Shown: piece by piece, positions 33,085-40,928 of the stretch
Layout of the letters: each line of letters opens with the position of its first letter
How positions within the stretch are numbered: position 1 is the stretch's first letter
NCBI GenBank assembly: GCA_038206765.1
Contig: JBBRAM010000005.1
Span: 62,001 to 126,000 of the forward strand
Length of the DNA: 64,000 nucleotides
Reading direction: 5' to 3'
From: UKL13-2 sp038206765
GTDB taxonomy: Bacteria; Pseudomonadota; Gammaproteobacteria; Burkholderiales; Usitatibacteraceae
Position numbers and translations under genes: made by a program
The notes under the pieces: model-generated
Databases searched by the model: none
Told to the model about the DNA's origin: nothing
The model's input: the letters and a program-made list of their open reading frames with translations, nothing else

Positions 33085-34440
33085 CTACAAAACCAGCTTG
33101 CGAATATCGGACATTAACGCTGCCAGATAAGTCGTAAACCGCGCACCGGCTGCACCGTCAACGACACGATGATCGTAGGATAGCGACATCGGCAAAATCA
33201 TGCGCGGCGTGAATTCTTTGCCGTTCCACACGGGCTTCATCGATGATTTTGAAACGCCCAAAATGGCGACCTCGGGTGCGTTAATAATTGGCGTAAAGAA
33301 CGTGCCGCCAATGCCGCCAAGTGACGAAATTGAGAAGCAGCCGCCTTGCATTTCAGTCGGGCTAAGTTTGCCTTCGCGCGCTTTAGCAGCCAGCTCTGAC
33401 ATTTCTTTGGCAATATCGATGATCGATTTCTGATCCGCGTTTTTGATGACGGGAACGACTAAACCATTTGGCGTATCAGCTGCAAAACCGATATTGAAAT
33501 ATTTTTTGAGTATCAAATTTTCGCCGCCCGGCTCCAATGAGGCATTGAACTCAGGGTATTTTTTGAGCGCTGCAACACTCGCTTTAATAAGGAACGCCAG
33601 CATGGTGACTTTCACGCCACTCTTGGCAATTTCTTCATTCGTTTTTACGCGGAAGGTTTCGACATCCGTGATGTCGGCTTCGTCTTGCTGTGTGACATGC
33701 GGTATCGTGACCCAATTGCGATGCAGATTATTGCCCGACAATTTCTTGATGCGAGAGAGGGCACGGGTTTCAATTTCACCAAATTTGGTGAAATCAACGA
33801 ACGGCATTTGGGGTAGGTTAAATGCCCCAGAAGCCGCTCCAGTACTAGAACTTGGCTTAGCAAGTTCGGTTTTGATGAAGCCTTTTACGTCAATTTCAGT
33901 GATGCGGCCTTTGTTACCGCTGCCTTTGACTTTTCCCAAATCAACACCGAATTCGCGCGCGAGTTTGCGGATCGAGGGACTAGCGTGAACGTTGGCAGAC
34001 GGGTTGGTCACACTAGCATTCTCGCTGGATACCTTTGCGGGCAATGGCTGGGAAGCGGGTACTAGCGGGGCTTGTGGGACGGCTACCTGAGCAACTGGCG
34101 CGGATGCTGGCTCCTTGGTCGTCGCCTGCACCGGTGCCGCAGATGCAGGCACAGGAGCGGGAACAGCAGCCGGTGCCGAAGTTGGAGCGCCGGCAGAAGC
34201 GGTTTCCTCCAACAGCAGAACCACCGCACCCATCGAAACCTTATCGCCCAACTTAACCTTGATCTCCCTTACCACGCCGCCATGGGAGGCGGGCACCTCC
34301 ATGGTCGCTTTATCGCTCTCAAGCGAAACCAACGAATCTTCCTTTTTGACGGTGTCGCCGACCTTGACCAAAATTTCGATCACAGGAATATCGGTGAAAT
34401 CGCCGATGTCTGGAACTTTGACTTCAATAAGATTTGCCAC
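33085..34440 (-). CDS. aceF: Pyruvate dehydrogenase E2, dihydrolipoyl acetyltransferase
   Basis: E2 forms the core of the complex and passes acetyl groups to CoA. The 451 residues comprise one lipoyl domain (residues 1-76, ESDKATMEVPASHGG), a mobile Ala/Pro/Val linker (80-145), and the E1/E3-binding domain (PSIRKLAREFGVDLGKVKGSGNKGRI). A second linker and the catalytic domain with SYDHRVVDGAAGARF complete it. E. coli AceF has three lipoyl domains. GAGGAGG six bases before GTG 34440 decides the start. A dispersed CTAG-core repeat encodes residues around 195-204 of the second linker (KPSSSTGAAS). Confidence 0.96.
   Translation of the reverse strand: MANLIEVKVPDIGDFTDIPVIEILVKVGDTVKKEDSLVSLESDKATMEVPASHGGVVREIKVKLGDKVSMGAVVLLLEETASAGAPTSAPAAVPAPVPASAAPVQATTKEPASAPVAQVAVPQAPLVPASQPLPAKVSSENASVTNPSANVHASPSIRKLAREFGVDLGKVKGSGNKGRITEIDVKGFIKTELAKPSSSTGAASGAFNLPQMPFVDFTKFGEIETRALSRIKKLSGNNLHRNWVTIPHVTQQDEADITDVETFRVKTNEEIAKSGVKVTMLAFLIKASVAALKKYPEFNASLEPGGENLILKKYFNIGFAADTPNGLVVPVIKNADQKSIIDIAKEMSELAAKAREGKLSPTEMQGGCFSISSLGGIGGTFFTPIINAPEVAILGVSKSSMKPVWNGKEFTPRMILPMSLSYDHRVVDGAAGARFTTYLAALMSDIRKLVL
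33829..33856 (+). repeat. Dispersed CTAG-core element, copy D (inside aceF)
   Basis: CCGCTCCAGTACTAGAACTT lies inside aceF, opposite in strand to the gene. It differs from copies A-C at about six of 26 positions and is closest to copy F before uvrC, with which it shares AGCCGCTCC and ACTAGAA. Confidence 0.55.
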
Positions 34441-34608
34441 GCAAATCCTCCTCAATTTATTTTGTTTTAATCTGCTTTGCTTAGCGCTTGAAAATCGCCG
34501 GACACATTTGTATTTGCTGCCAGCGATTTTCTATTTCCTCGGCGCGACAAAAGCAGGTTGGTACTTTCGGTGATTTGGGTTGATTTCTGTCGGTCGCTGT
34601 TTTTCTCT

Positions 34609-37287
34609 TTACACCGTCCAAGGCGCGGGCTTGGTGACATCGACGCCATATTTTTTGATTGCATCGCTGACGGTTTTGAGAGGTATCGTACCTTCATCCG
34701 CCAATGCTTTCAGAGCGGCCACGACCACGTAATAACGATTCACCTCAAAGAATTTTCGAAGTTGGCTGCGGGTATCCGAGCGGCCATAACCGTCAGTACC
34801 GAGCACGGTAAATTTACGATCGTTGATATAGGGGCGAATTTGATCGGCAAAGCTGCGGATGTAATCTGTTGCGGCGATAGCTGGCCCTTTATGGCCTTTG
34901 AGTAGCTTCGTCACATGCGGCAATTGCGCAACGGCTTCCGGATTCAGCATGTTGTGGCGCTCTGCGGCCATGCCATCACGACGCAACTCAGTAAATGATG
35001 TGCAGCTCCAAATATCCGAGACGACACCCCAATCCAGCTCCAATAGTTCGGCGGCGGCAATCACCTCACGGAAAATAGTGCCGGAACCCATCAACTGCAC
35101 GCGCGGCTTTTTGGTCTCTTTGGATTCGCGGAAGGCATACATGCCCTTCAAAATGTTTGCAGCCGTATCGGCTGCCACTGGCATGGCGGGATGGGTGTAG
35201 TTCTCGTTCATCACCGTGATGTAGTAATAAATCGGCTCCATTTTTTCATACATGCGCTTCAAACCATCGTGCATGATGATCGCTAATTCATAGCTGAAGG
35301 TCGGGTCGTATGAAATGCAATTCGGGATGGTGGCCGACATCAAATGTGAGTGGCCATCTTCGTGTTGCAAGCCTTCGCCGTTCAAGGTGGTACGGCCCGA
35401 GGTTCCGCCCAGCAGGAAGCCGCGCGCCTGCATATCGCCCGCTGCCCATGCCAAATCGCCGACACGTTGGAAGCCGAACATCGAATAGAAAATAAAAAAC
35501 GGGATCATGTGCTGCCCGTGGTTTGCGTAGCTGGTGCCAGCCGCCATCCATGAGCAGAATGCACCGGCTTCATTGATGCCCTCCTGCAAAATCTGGCCCG
35601 CTTTATCTTCCTTGTAGAACATCAATTCGCCTGCATCGACTGGCTCGTACAACTGGCCGACCGATGAATAAATGCCGAGCTGGCGGAACAATCCTTCCAT
35701 GCCAAAGGTGCGCGATTCATCAGCTACAATCGGGACCAAACGCGGGCCTAATTCTTTGTCGCGGGTGAGCGCGGTGAAGGCGCGCACAAACGCCATCGTG
35801 GTCGAAATTTCGCGCTCTTCGGTTGATTTTAAAAGGGCTTCGAAGATCGAAATATCAGGCACTTTTAGCGCTGGAATATTCGGAAAGCGAACCGGCAGCG
35901 ACCCGCCTAATTTCTCACGCGCAGCCTTGAGATATTGAATTTCCGGTGAGTTTTCCGCCGGCTTATAAAATGGGATATCGCCGATTACATCGTCGGCAAC
36001 CGGCACATTAAAGCGATCACGGAATTGCTTCAATGAGGCAATATCCATTTTCTTTTGTTGATGGGTAATATTCTGGCCTTCGCCTGCTTTGCCCATACCG
36101 TAGCCTTTAATGGTCTTGGCTAAAATGACGGTTGGCTGACCCTTATGCTTCACCGCTTGCGAGTACGCAGCATAAACTTTATACGGGTCATGTCCGCCGC
36201 GATTCAATCGCCAGATATCGTCATCGGACATTGAAGCAACCATTTTCTCGAGCTCAGGATATTTGCCGAAGAAATGTTTGCGCACATAAGCGCCATCGCG
36301 AGCTTTATAGTTTTGATATTCGCCATCAACTGCTTCCATCATCCGGCGCGATAAGATGCCTTCATTATCTTTGGCAAACAACGGATCCCAGTAACGACCC
36401 CAAATCACTTTCAGCACATTCCAGCCGGAGCCACGGAAATCGGCTTCCAGCTCCTGAATTATTTTGCCGTTACCGCGAACCGGGCCGTCGAGACGCTGCA
36501 AATTGCAGTTCACCACAAACACTAAATTATCCAAGCCTTCGCGCGCCGCCAGTGCGATTGCACCTAACGATTCCGGTTCATCCATCTCGCCATCGCCCAT
36601 GAACGCCCAGACTTTTCGGCCTTCGGTATTGACGATGCCGCGATTATGCAAATACTTCATAAATCGCGCTTGGTAAATCGCCTGAATAGGTCCCAAGCCC
36701 ATGGATACTGTCGGGAACTGCCAAAAATCAGGCATCAGCCAAGGGTGCGGATAACTCGAAATTCCTTTGCCATCAACTTCACGGCGAAAATTTTCCATCT
36801 GCTCTTCGGTCAGACGACCTTCGAGAAAGGCTCTGGCATAAACACCTGGAGCAGAATGACCCTGCATAAAAATTAAATCACCGCCGTGGGCTTTAGACGG
36901 CGCATTCCAGAAATGGTCGAAGCCCATGTCGTAGAGCATCGCCGCAGATTGATAGCTCGCAATGTGGCCGCCTAATTCAGACGATTCTTTGTTGGCACGC
37001 AGTACCAGCGCAATCGCGTTCCAGCGAATGATGGCGCGCAATTTATGCTCCATTTCCTGATCACCGGGCAGCGCATCCTCAGCATGGGGCGGAATGGTGT
37101 TGATGTATGCAGTATTGGCGGAGTAGGGAAGGTTGGCGCCCGAGCGACGGGCTTTGTCTACCAAGGCCTCAAGAAGAAAGTGCGCACGCTCTGGCCCTTC
37201 GGTTTCAAGAACGCTGGCTAGGGCATCCAACCATTCGCGAGTTTCTTGCGGGTCTAGGTCATTTTGCAGAAAGGCAGGACGATCCAT
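34609..37287 (-). CDS. aceE: Pyruvate dehydrogenase E1, homodimeric
   Basis: E1 decarboxylates pyruvate with thiamine diphosphate and hands the acetyl group to lipoyl-E2. The 892 residues (E. coli 887) contain the TPP/Mg motif GDGEMDEPESLGAIALAAREGLDNLVFVVNCNLQRLDGPVRGN. Further family blocks include YGMGKAGEGQNITHQQKK, GQLYEPVDAGELMFYKEDK, GTSGRTTLNGEGLQHEDGHS and the C-terminal DGYGRSDTRSQLRKFFEVNRYYVVVAAL. It leads the operon; aceF follows after a 168-base spacer, long enough for a secondary promoter. A weak inverted repeat lies upstream near 37475. Confidence 0.97.
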   Translation of the reverse strand: MDRPAFLQNDLDPQETREWLDALASVLETEGPERAHFLLEALVDKARRSGANLPYSANTAYINTIPPHAEDALPGDQEMEHKLRAIIRWNAIALVLRANKESSELGGHIASYQSAAMLYDMGFDHFWNAPSKAHGGDLIFMQGHSAPGVYARAFLEGRLTEEQMENFRREVDGKGISSYPHPWLMPDFWQFPTVSMGLGPIQAIYQARFMKYLHNRGIVNTEGRKVWAFMGDGEMDEPESLGAIALAAREGLDNLVFVVNCNLQRLDGPVRGNGKIIQELEADFRGSGWNVLKVIWGRYWDPLFAKDNEGILSRRMMEAVDGEYQNYKARDGAYVRKHFFGKYPELEKMVASMSDDDIWRLNRGGHDPYKVYAAYSQAVKHKGQPTVILAKTIKGYGMGKAGEGQNITHQQKKMDIASLKQFRDRFNVPVADDVIGDIPFYKPAENSPEIQYLKAAREKLGGSLPVRFPNIPALKVPDISIFEALLKSTEEREISTTMAFVRAFTALTRDKELGPRLVPIVADESRTFGMEGLFRQLGIYSSVGQLYEPVDAGELMFYKEDKAGQILQEGINEAGAFCSWMAAGTSYANHGQHMIPFFIFYSMFGFQRVGDLAWAAGDMQARGFLLGGTSGRTTLNGEGLQHEDGHSHLMSATIPNCISYDPTFSYELAIIMHDGLKRMYEKMEPIYYYITVMNENYTHPAMPVAADTAANILKGMYAFRESKETKKPRVQLMGSGTIFREVIAAAELLELDWGVVSDIWSCTSFTELRRDGMAAERHNMLNPEAVAQLPHVTKLLKGHKGPAIAATDYIRSFADQIRPYINDRKFTVLGTDGYGRSDTRSQLRKFFEVNRYYVVVAALKALADEGTIPLKTVSDAIKKYGVDVTKPAPWTV

Positions 37288-37474
37288 CTTTACAACTCCT
37301 CGTTTTTACGTTTTTAATTTAACTAATATTATTTTTATTCACTAGTATCGCATTAGAACGCATTTCGACAAATCGTGCTATCCGCAGCGCGGAAAATCAC
37401 CTTTGACATGACGAGGGCAATGGAGTGCTTCCGATCGCACAATCGGGGCTGATTTTGTAGGAAAAAGGGATTGA

Positions 37475-37491
37475 AAAGCGTTCAGCGCTTT
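37475..37491 (-). terminator. Weak hairpin downstream of cheB
   Basis: AAAGCG and CGCTTT pair with a five-base loop about 80 bases after the cheB stop. On the minus strand the hairpin is followed by TTC and then CCCTTTTT. This is a poor intrinsic terminator for the chemotaxis operon, or it may belong to the aceE 5' region. Confidence 0.3.
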
Positions 37492-37572
37492 AGCTAATTA
37501 CAGACGCGCATCGCGCGGTGATCGCGGCGAATACCGGCTTATTGAGGACTAACGACCGGCATGCACATCGCT

Positions 37573-38628
37573 TCAATCTTGCCCATTGAGGTGATTTACA
37601 ACCTTCCGCGCGATCTGCGATAACGGCGCCACCATATCGGCCGCGCCGATTTCAATTGCTTCGCGTGGCATGCCGAAGACGATGCAACTTGCTTCGTCTT
37701 GCGCGATGGTGAAGGCGCCTTGCTGTTTCATGGCTAGCAAACCTTGAGCGCCATCTTTTCCCATGCCCGTTAGGATCACGCCGATGGCATTTGCGCCTGC
37801 GGCTTCCGCAGCCGATTGAAACAAGACATCCACCGACGGACGATGCAAATTGACTTGCGCATCCGCACCAAGCTTGATGCCATAGCCGCGCCCCGAGTAG
37901 CGTTCAACACGCAAATGAAAACCACCCGGCGCAACATAGGCATGGCCGGGTAGGGCAGGTTCTTCGTCTTCTGCTTCTTTGACGGTGATGCGGCAAAGTC
38001 CATCCAAACGCTTGGCAAACAACTTGGTGAAGGTGGCGGGCATATGTTGTGCGATAAGGATCGGCGGCGAATCCTCCGGCATGGTGACCAAAATGTCTTT
38101 CAGCGCCTCCGCGCCACCGGTGGAGGCACCCATAACGATGATGCTGTCGGACGACTGAATGCCGCGGCCCAGCGCGGGCAATACCTCATCGGCATCGACG
38201 GCACGGTTAATATCGAGCGGCTCAATTTTGTCGCGCGCTGCATACGCACCACGGATTTTTTCAACGATGAGTTGGGCGTAGTCGTCGTCTGCGCCAGTCG
38301 CGGCGGTTGGCTTACCGACAAAATCGACCGCGCCCATCGCCAATGCGCGGAAGGCAACATCCGAGCCTTCCTGGGTGTGGGATGAAAGCATTACCACGGG
38401 CATCGGACGTACCCGCATGAGTCGCCTCAAGAACGACAGACCGTTCATATTTGGCATTTCGATGTCGAGCGTCAATACATCCGGGTTGAGGCTGCGAATC
38501 ATCTCGCGTGCAACCAGCGGATCGGGCGCCGCACCGACCACCATCATGTCACTTTGCTCGTTGATGATTTCCTTGAGTATGTTTCGGATCAGCGCCGAAT
38601 CATCGATGACCAAGACTTTAATCTTCAT
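37573..38628 (-). CDS. cheB: Chemotaxis response regulator/methylesterase CheB
   Basis: CheB removes methyl groups from chemoreceptors and deamidates them when phosphorylated by CheA. Residues 1-120 are a receiver domain with D9, D10 and phosphoacceptor D55 (TLDIEMPNMNG). After a linker the methylesterase domain shows GASTGGAEALKDIL (catalytic Ser), AQHMPATFTKLFAKRLD (catalytic His) and TGMGKDGAQGLLAMK (catalytic Asp). 351 residues is normal. It is the last gene of the cluster, 67 bases after cheD. Confidence 0.95.
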   Translation of the reverse strand: MKIKVLVIDDSALIRNILKEIINEQSDMMVVGAAPDPLVAREMIRSLNPDVLTLDIEMPNMNGLSFLRRLMRVRPMPVVMLSSHTQEGSDVAFRALAMGAVDFVGKPTAATGADDDYAQLIVEKIRGAYAARDKIEPLDINRAVDADEVLPALGRGIQSSDSIIVMGASTGGAEALKDILVTMPEDSPPILIAQHMPATFTKLFAKRLDGLCRITVKEAEDEEPALPGHAYVAPGGFHLRVERYSGRGYGIKLGADAQVNLHRPSVDVLFQSAAEAAGANAIGVILTGMGKDGAQGLLAMKQQGAFTIAQDEASCIVFGMPREAIEIGAADMVAPLSQIARKVVNHLNGQD

Positions 38629-38695
38629 GTTGCTTCATCCCGTTTATGACTTGTGTGATTTGCGTAATATAAATTGCAGGTACTGTTTTTTGCAA

Positions 38696-39319
38696 TTATT
38701 TGAACATCTCAATATCACCGCCCACGACGGTGTTGCGCAAGCGTATATCGTATTCGCTCTCTCGTTCAACAATCGTGTGGTTGTGAAGCTCTCTAATTTT
38801 TTTAACTAGTACCCGGCCAGTTGTTGGGAAGTAATATACTTTCCGCGGATGAGTGCCGAGCAGGTCTTCGGCCACCATGCGGATGCCTTCATTGCGCAAA
38901 TATTCGCCGACAAAGGTGGCATTAGACTCGCCAATGCTGTTAAGCGTAAATCCGCGCAGCACGTTGGCGCCGCCAAATACCTTGGCTTCCAAATTTTCAC
39001 GCCGCGCGCCCATTTTGATCAGCTGGTTGATTAGAATTTCCATGGCAAACGTGCCGTAGCGCGCTGACAATGAAACTGGGTTACTTGGGTCTTGCTCCCG
39101 CCTTGGCAACATGAAATGATTCATGCCGCCGATATTGAGCTTCGTGTCCTGAATGCAGGCGGCTACGCAGGAGCCAAGCACGGTCACGAGCACCATGCGC
39201 TTATCGGTGGCAAAATATTCGCCCGGTAAAATTTTTGCCGCCTCGCAAGCAAAGTGGCGATCAAAATACCGCGTTGGCGAGCCATTGGCTGCGCCATTTT
39301 GTTGGTCAGTCGCCATCAA
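38696..39319 (-). CDS. cheD: Chemoreceptor glutamine deamidase CheD
   Basis: CheD deamidates glutamines of chemoreceptors. The 207 residues include LGSCVAACIQD with the catalytic Cys51, LNIGGMNHFMLP with His68, and the conserved KVFGGANVLRGF. The C-terminus is GGDIEMFK, nearly the same ending as the CheZ of this cluster (GDMEMF). The start overlaps cheR by four bases (ATGA). Confidence 0.93.
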   Translation of the reverse strand: MMATDQQNGAANGSPTRYFDRHFACEAAKILPGEYFATDKRMVLVTVLGSCVAACIQDTKLNIGGMNHFMLPRREQDPSNPVSLSARYGTFAMEILINQLIKMGARRENLEAKVFGGANVLRGFTLNSIGESNATFVGEYLRNEGIRMVAEDLLGTHPRKVYYFPTTGRVLVKKIRELHNHTIVERESEYDIRLRNTVVGGDIEMFK

Positions 39320-40362
39320 GCGCTCCTCGCCTGGGATGCCACGCTGCCACCTTGACCCGTTTCAACTTCATAAACAGTCTTACCGCGAATACGAAAATAT
39401 TCGCTTGCATTATAGAAAAAATTTTCGGAATGCCCGGCAAATAATAAACCGCTGGGCGTTAGCAAGGGCACAAAGCGCCGCAATATATCAGCCTGCGTTT
39501 GCTTATTAAAATAGATCATTACATTGCGGCAAAAAATGGCGGCTAGCGGTGCCTGAATCGGCCAGTCGAGTTCATTTAAATTGACTTGTTGGAATGTAAC
39601 CAAGCGCTGCAATTGCGGGCGAATTTTGGCCAATCCGAGATGCGCGCCGGAGCCTTTAAGGAAAAATCGTTTCAGCTTAATAGGGTCGAGTGTCGCAATT
39701 TTTTCAATCGCGTAAACGCCTTCGCGCGCAGCTGCGAGCGCTGCAGTGTCCAAATCTGACGCAATAATGCGCACTGGCGGTTCATCTGTTCCAAACGCCT
39801 CGACGACGGCCATTGCAATCGAATAGGGCTCTTCACCGGTCGAGCAGGCCGCGCTCCAAACCGTGAGTGTTTTGCCGGGGTTTGCTTCGTGAAGCTTCAG
39901 CAAATGCTCGGTTAGAAGCGGGAAGTGATGCGCCTCGCGGAAGAACGCGGTGAGGTTAGTGGTTAACGCGTTGATGAATGCAATTCGCTCGCTGTCATCA
40001 GCGGCGGGATGGGCTTCGACAATATCGAGATATTCTGAAAATGAACTAATGCCCAATAGGCGCAAGCGCTTGGTTAAGCGGCTATAGGCCATGCTGCGTT
40101 TAGAATCGTTGAGCGAGATGCCAGCGTAATCAAAAATCATTTTTTGCAAACGTTGAAAATCGTCGTCCGAAAACAAAAATTGTTGATGTGGCTCGAAGGG
40201 ATTTTGTTGGGTCGAAGCTTCAGTTGTTGGTGCAGTTAACGACCTCAAATCAGTTGGCGTACCCTGTGAAACCCTAGTGCTGGCGGGGTTCTTGGCGGTT
40301 TTCAAACCCGACCACTTTTCGGGTGAGAATTTCTTTCGACGATTGATCGGGGTTAATTTCAT
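39316..40362 (-). CDS. cheR: Chemoreceptor methyltransferase CheR with N-terminal extension
   Basis: CheR methylates receptor glutamates with S-adenosylmethionine. The catalytic part (about residues 65-340) has FSDDDFQRLQKMIFDYAGISL, RIAFINALTTNLTAFFREAHHFPLL, VWSAACSTGEEPYSIAM and AIFCRNVMIYFNKQTQ. The 60 residues before it (KKFSPEKWSGLKTAKNPASTRVSQ...) are low-complexity and absent from typical CheR. An ATGA overlap with the preceding gene supports the ATG at 40362, so the extension is translated. A dispersed CTAG-core element, read on the coding strand, encodes residues 20-32 of it. Confidence 0.94.
   Translation of the reverse strand: MKLTPINRRKKFSPEKWSGLKTAKNPASTRVSQGTPTDLRSLTAPTTEASTQQNPFEPHQQFLFSDDDFQRLQKMIFDYAGISLNDSKRSMAYSRLTKRLRLLGISSFSEYLDIVEAHPAADDSERIAFINALTTNLTAFFREAHHFPLLTEHLLKLHEANPGKTLTVWSAACSTGEEPYSIAMAVVEAFGTDEPPVRIIASDLDTAALAAAREGVYAIEKIATLDPIKLKRFFLKGSGAHLGLAKIRPQLQRLVTFQQVNLNELDWPIQAPLAAIFCRNVMIYFNKQTQADILRRFVPLLTPSGLLFAGHSENFFYNASEYFRIRGKTVYEVETGQGGSVASQARSA
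40268..40303 (-). repeat. Dispersed CTAG-core element, copy E (inside cheR)
   Basis: On the minus strand the copy reads GCCAAGA then ACCCCGCCAGCACTAGGGTTTC in two parts. It closely matches copy H at 60716-60751. The pairs AACCC/GGGTT enclose the core CGCCAGCACTA and form a hairpin. It is in frame in cheR. Confidence 0.75.
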
Positions 40363-40928
40363 GATTCATCCGCTGCGGAAATGTCACGCCAAGCCGTCAA
40401 GATTTTTTTAGCGTCATGCCAAAAAAGTTGGCTGCGCTCAATACCAACCGACATCGACAATTTATTGGCAACCGATTTTGCTGTGGCCGCCAGTTCGCGT
40501 AATGTTTTGGCTTCTAGCAGCTCGGCGCCGAGTAAATCAATATCAGTCGACGGCTGGCTTTCTAACCGCAACAGCAGTTGCATCTTGGCTGCAACCAGCG
40601 GCGGTAAATCTTGTGCTTTATGGGTGGTGTTTCGCGCGAATGGTGTGGTTGCGTCAACGGCATCGGTGCTCAGCTTATTGCCTGTTGTGTTCGTCGCAGC
40701 TATCAAGCCCAACCGAACCAATTCACGCAGCTGAGTTTCCAATAGACTCGACAGGCTTCCCGCGCGATCTAGCAACTGCCGAAAGGTGGTTTGACCATCT
40801 ACCAAAAATAACACTGAGCGCAATTTCGGCGAGATGTCGGAGCTTCGCGCGCGCATTTTTTCGGTACCGTCGTCGGTGCGAATTAGCGGGCTATCGTAAG
40901 ACACGACGCTGTCGGCAAGCTTAACCAT
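40359..40928 (-). CDS. Chemotaxis-cluster protein with winged-helix-like domain
   Basis: The ATG at 40928 overlaps the cheA stop by eight bases and gives 189 residues. SDISPKLRSVLFLVDGQTTFRQLLDRAGSLSSLLETQLRELVRLGLI (about residues 33-80) has the pattern of a winged-helix fold seen in unnamed betaproteobacterial proteins. The rest is helical. I do not know its role. Its place between cheA and cheR, coupled to both, implies a function in the same signalling system. Confidence 0.7.
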   Translation of the reverse strand: MVKLADSVVSYDSPLIRTDDGTEKMRARSSDISPKLRSVLFLVDGQTTFRQLLDRAGSLSSLLETQLRELVRLGLIAATNTTGNKLSTDAVDATTPFARNTTHKAQDLPPLVAAKMQLLLRLESQPSTDIDLLGAELLEAKTLRELAATAKSVANKLSMSVGIERSQLFWHDAKKILTAWRDISAADES

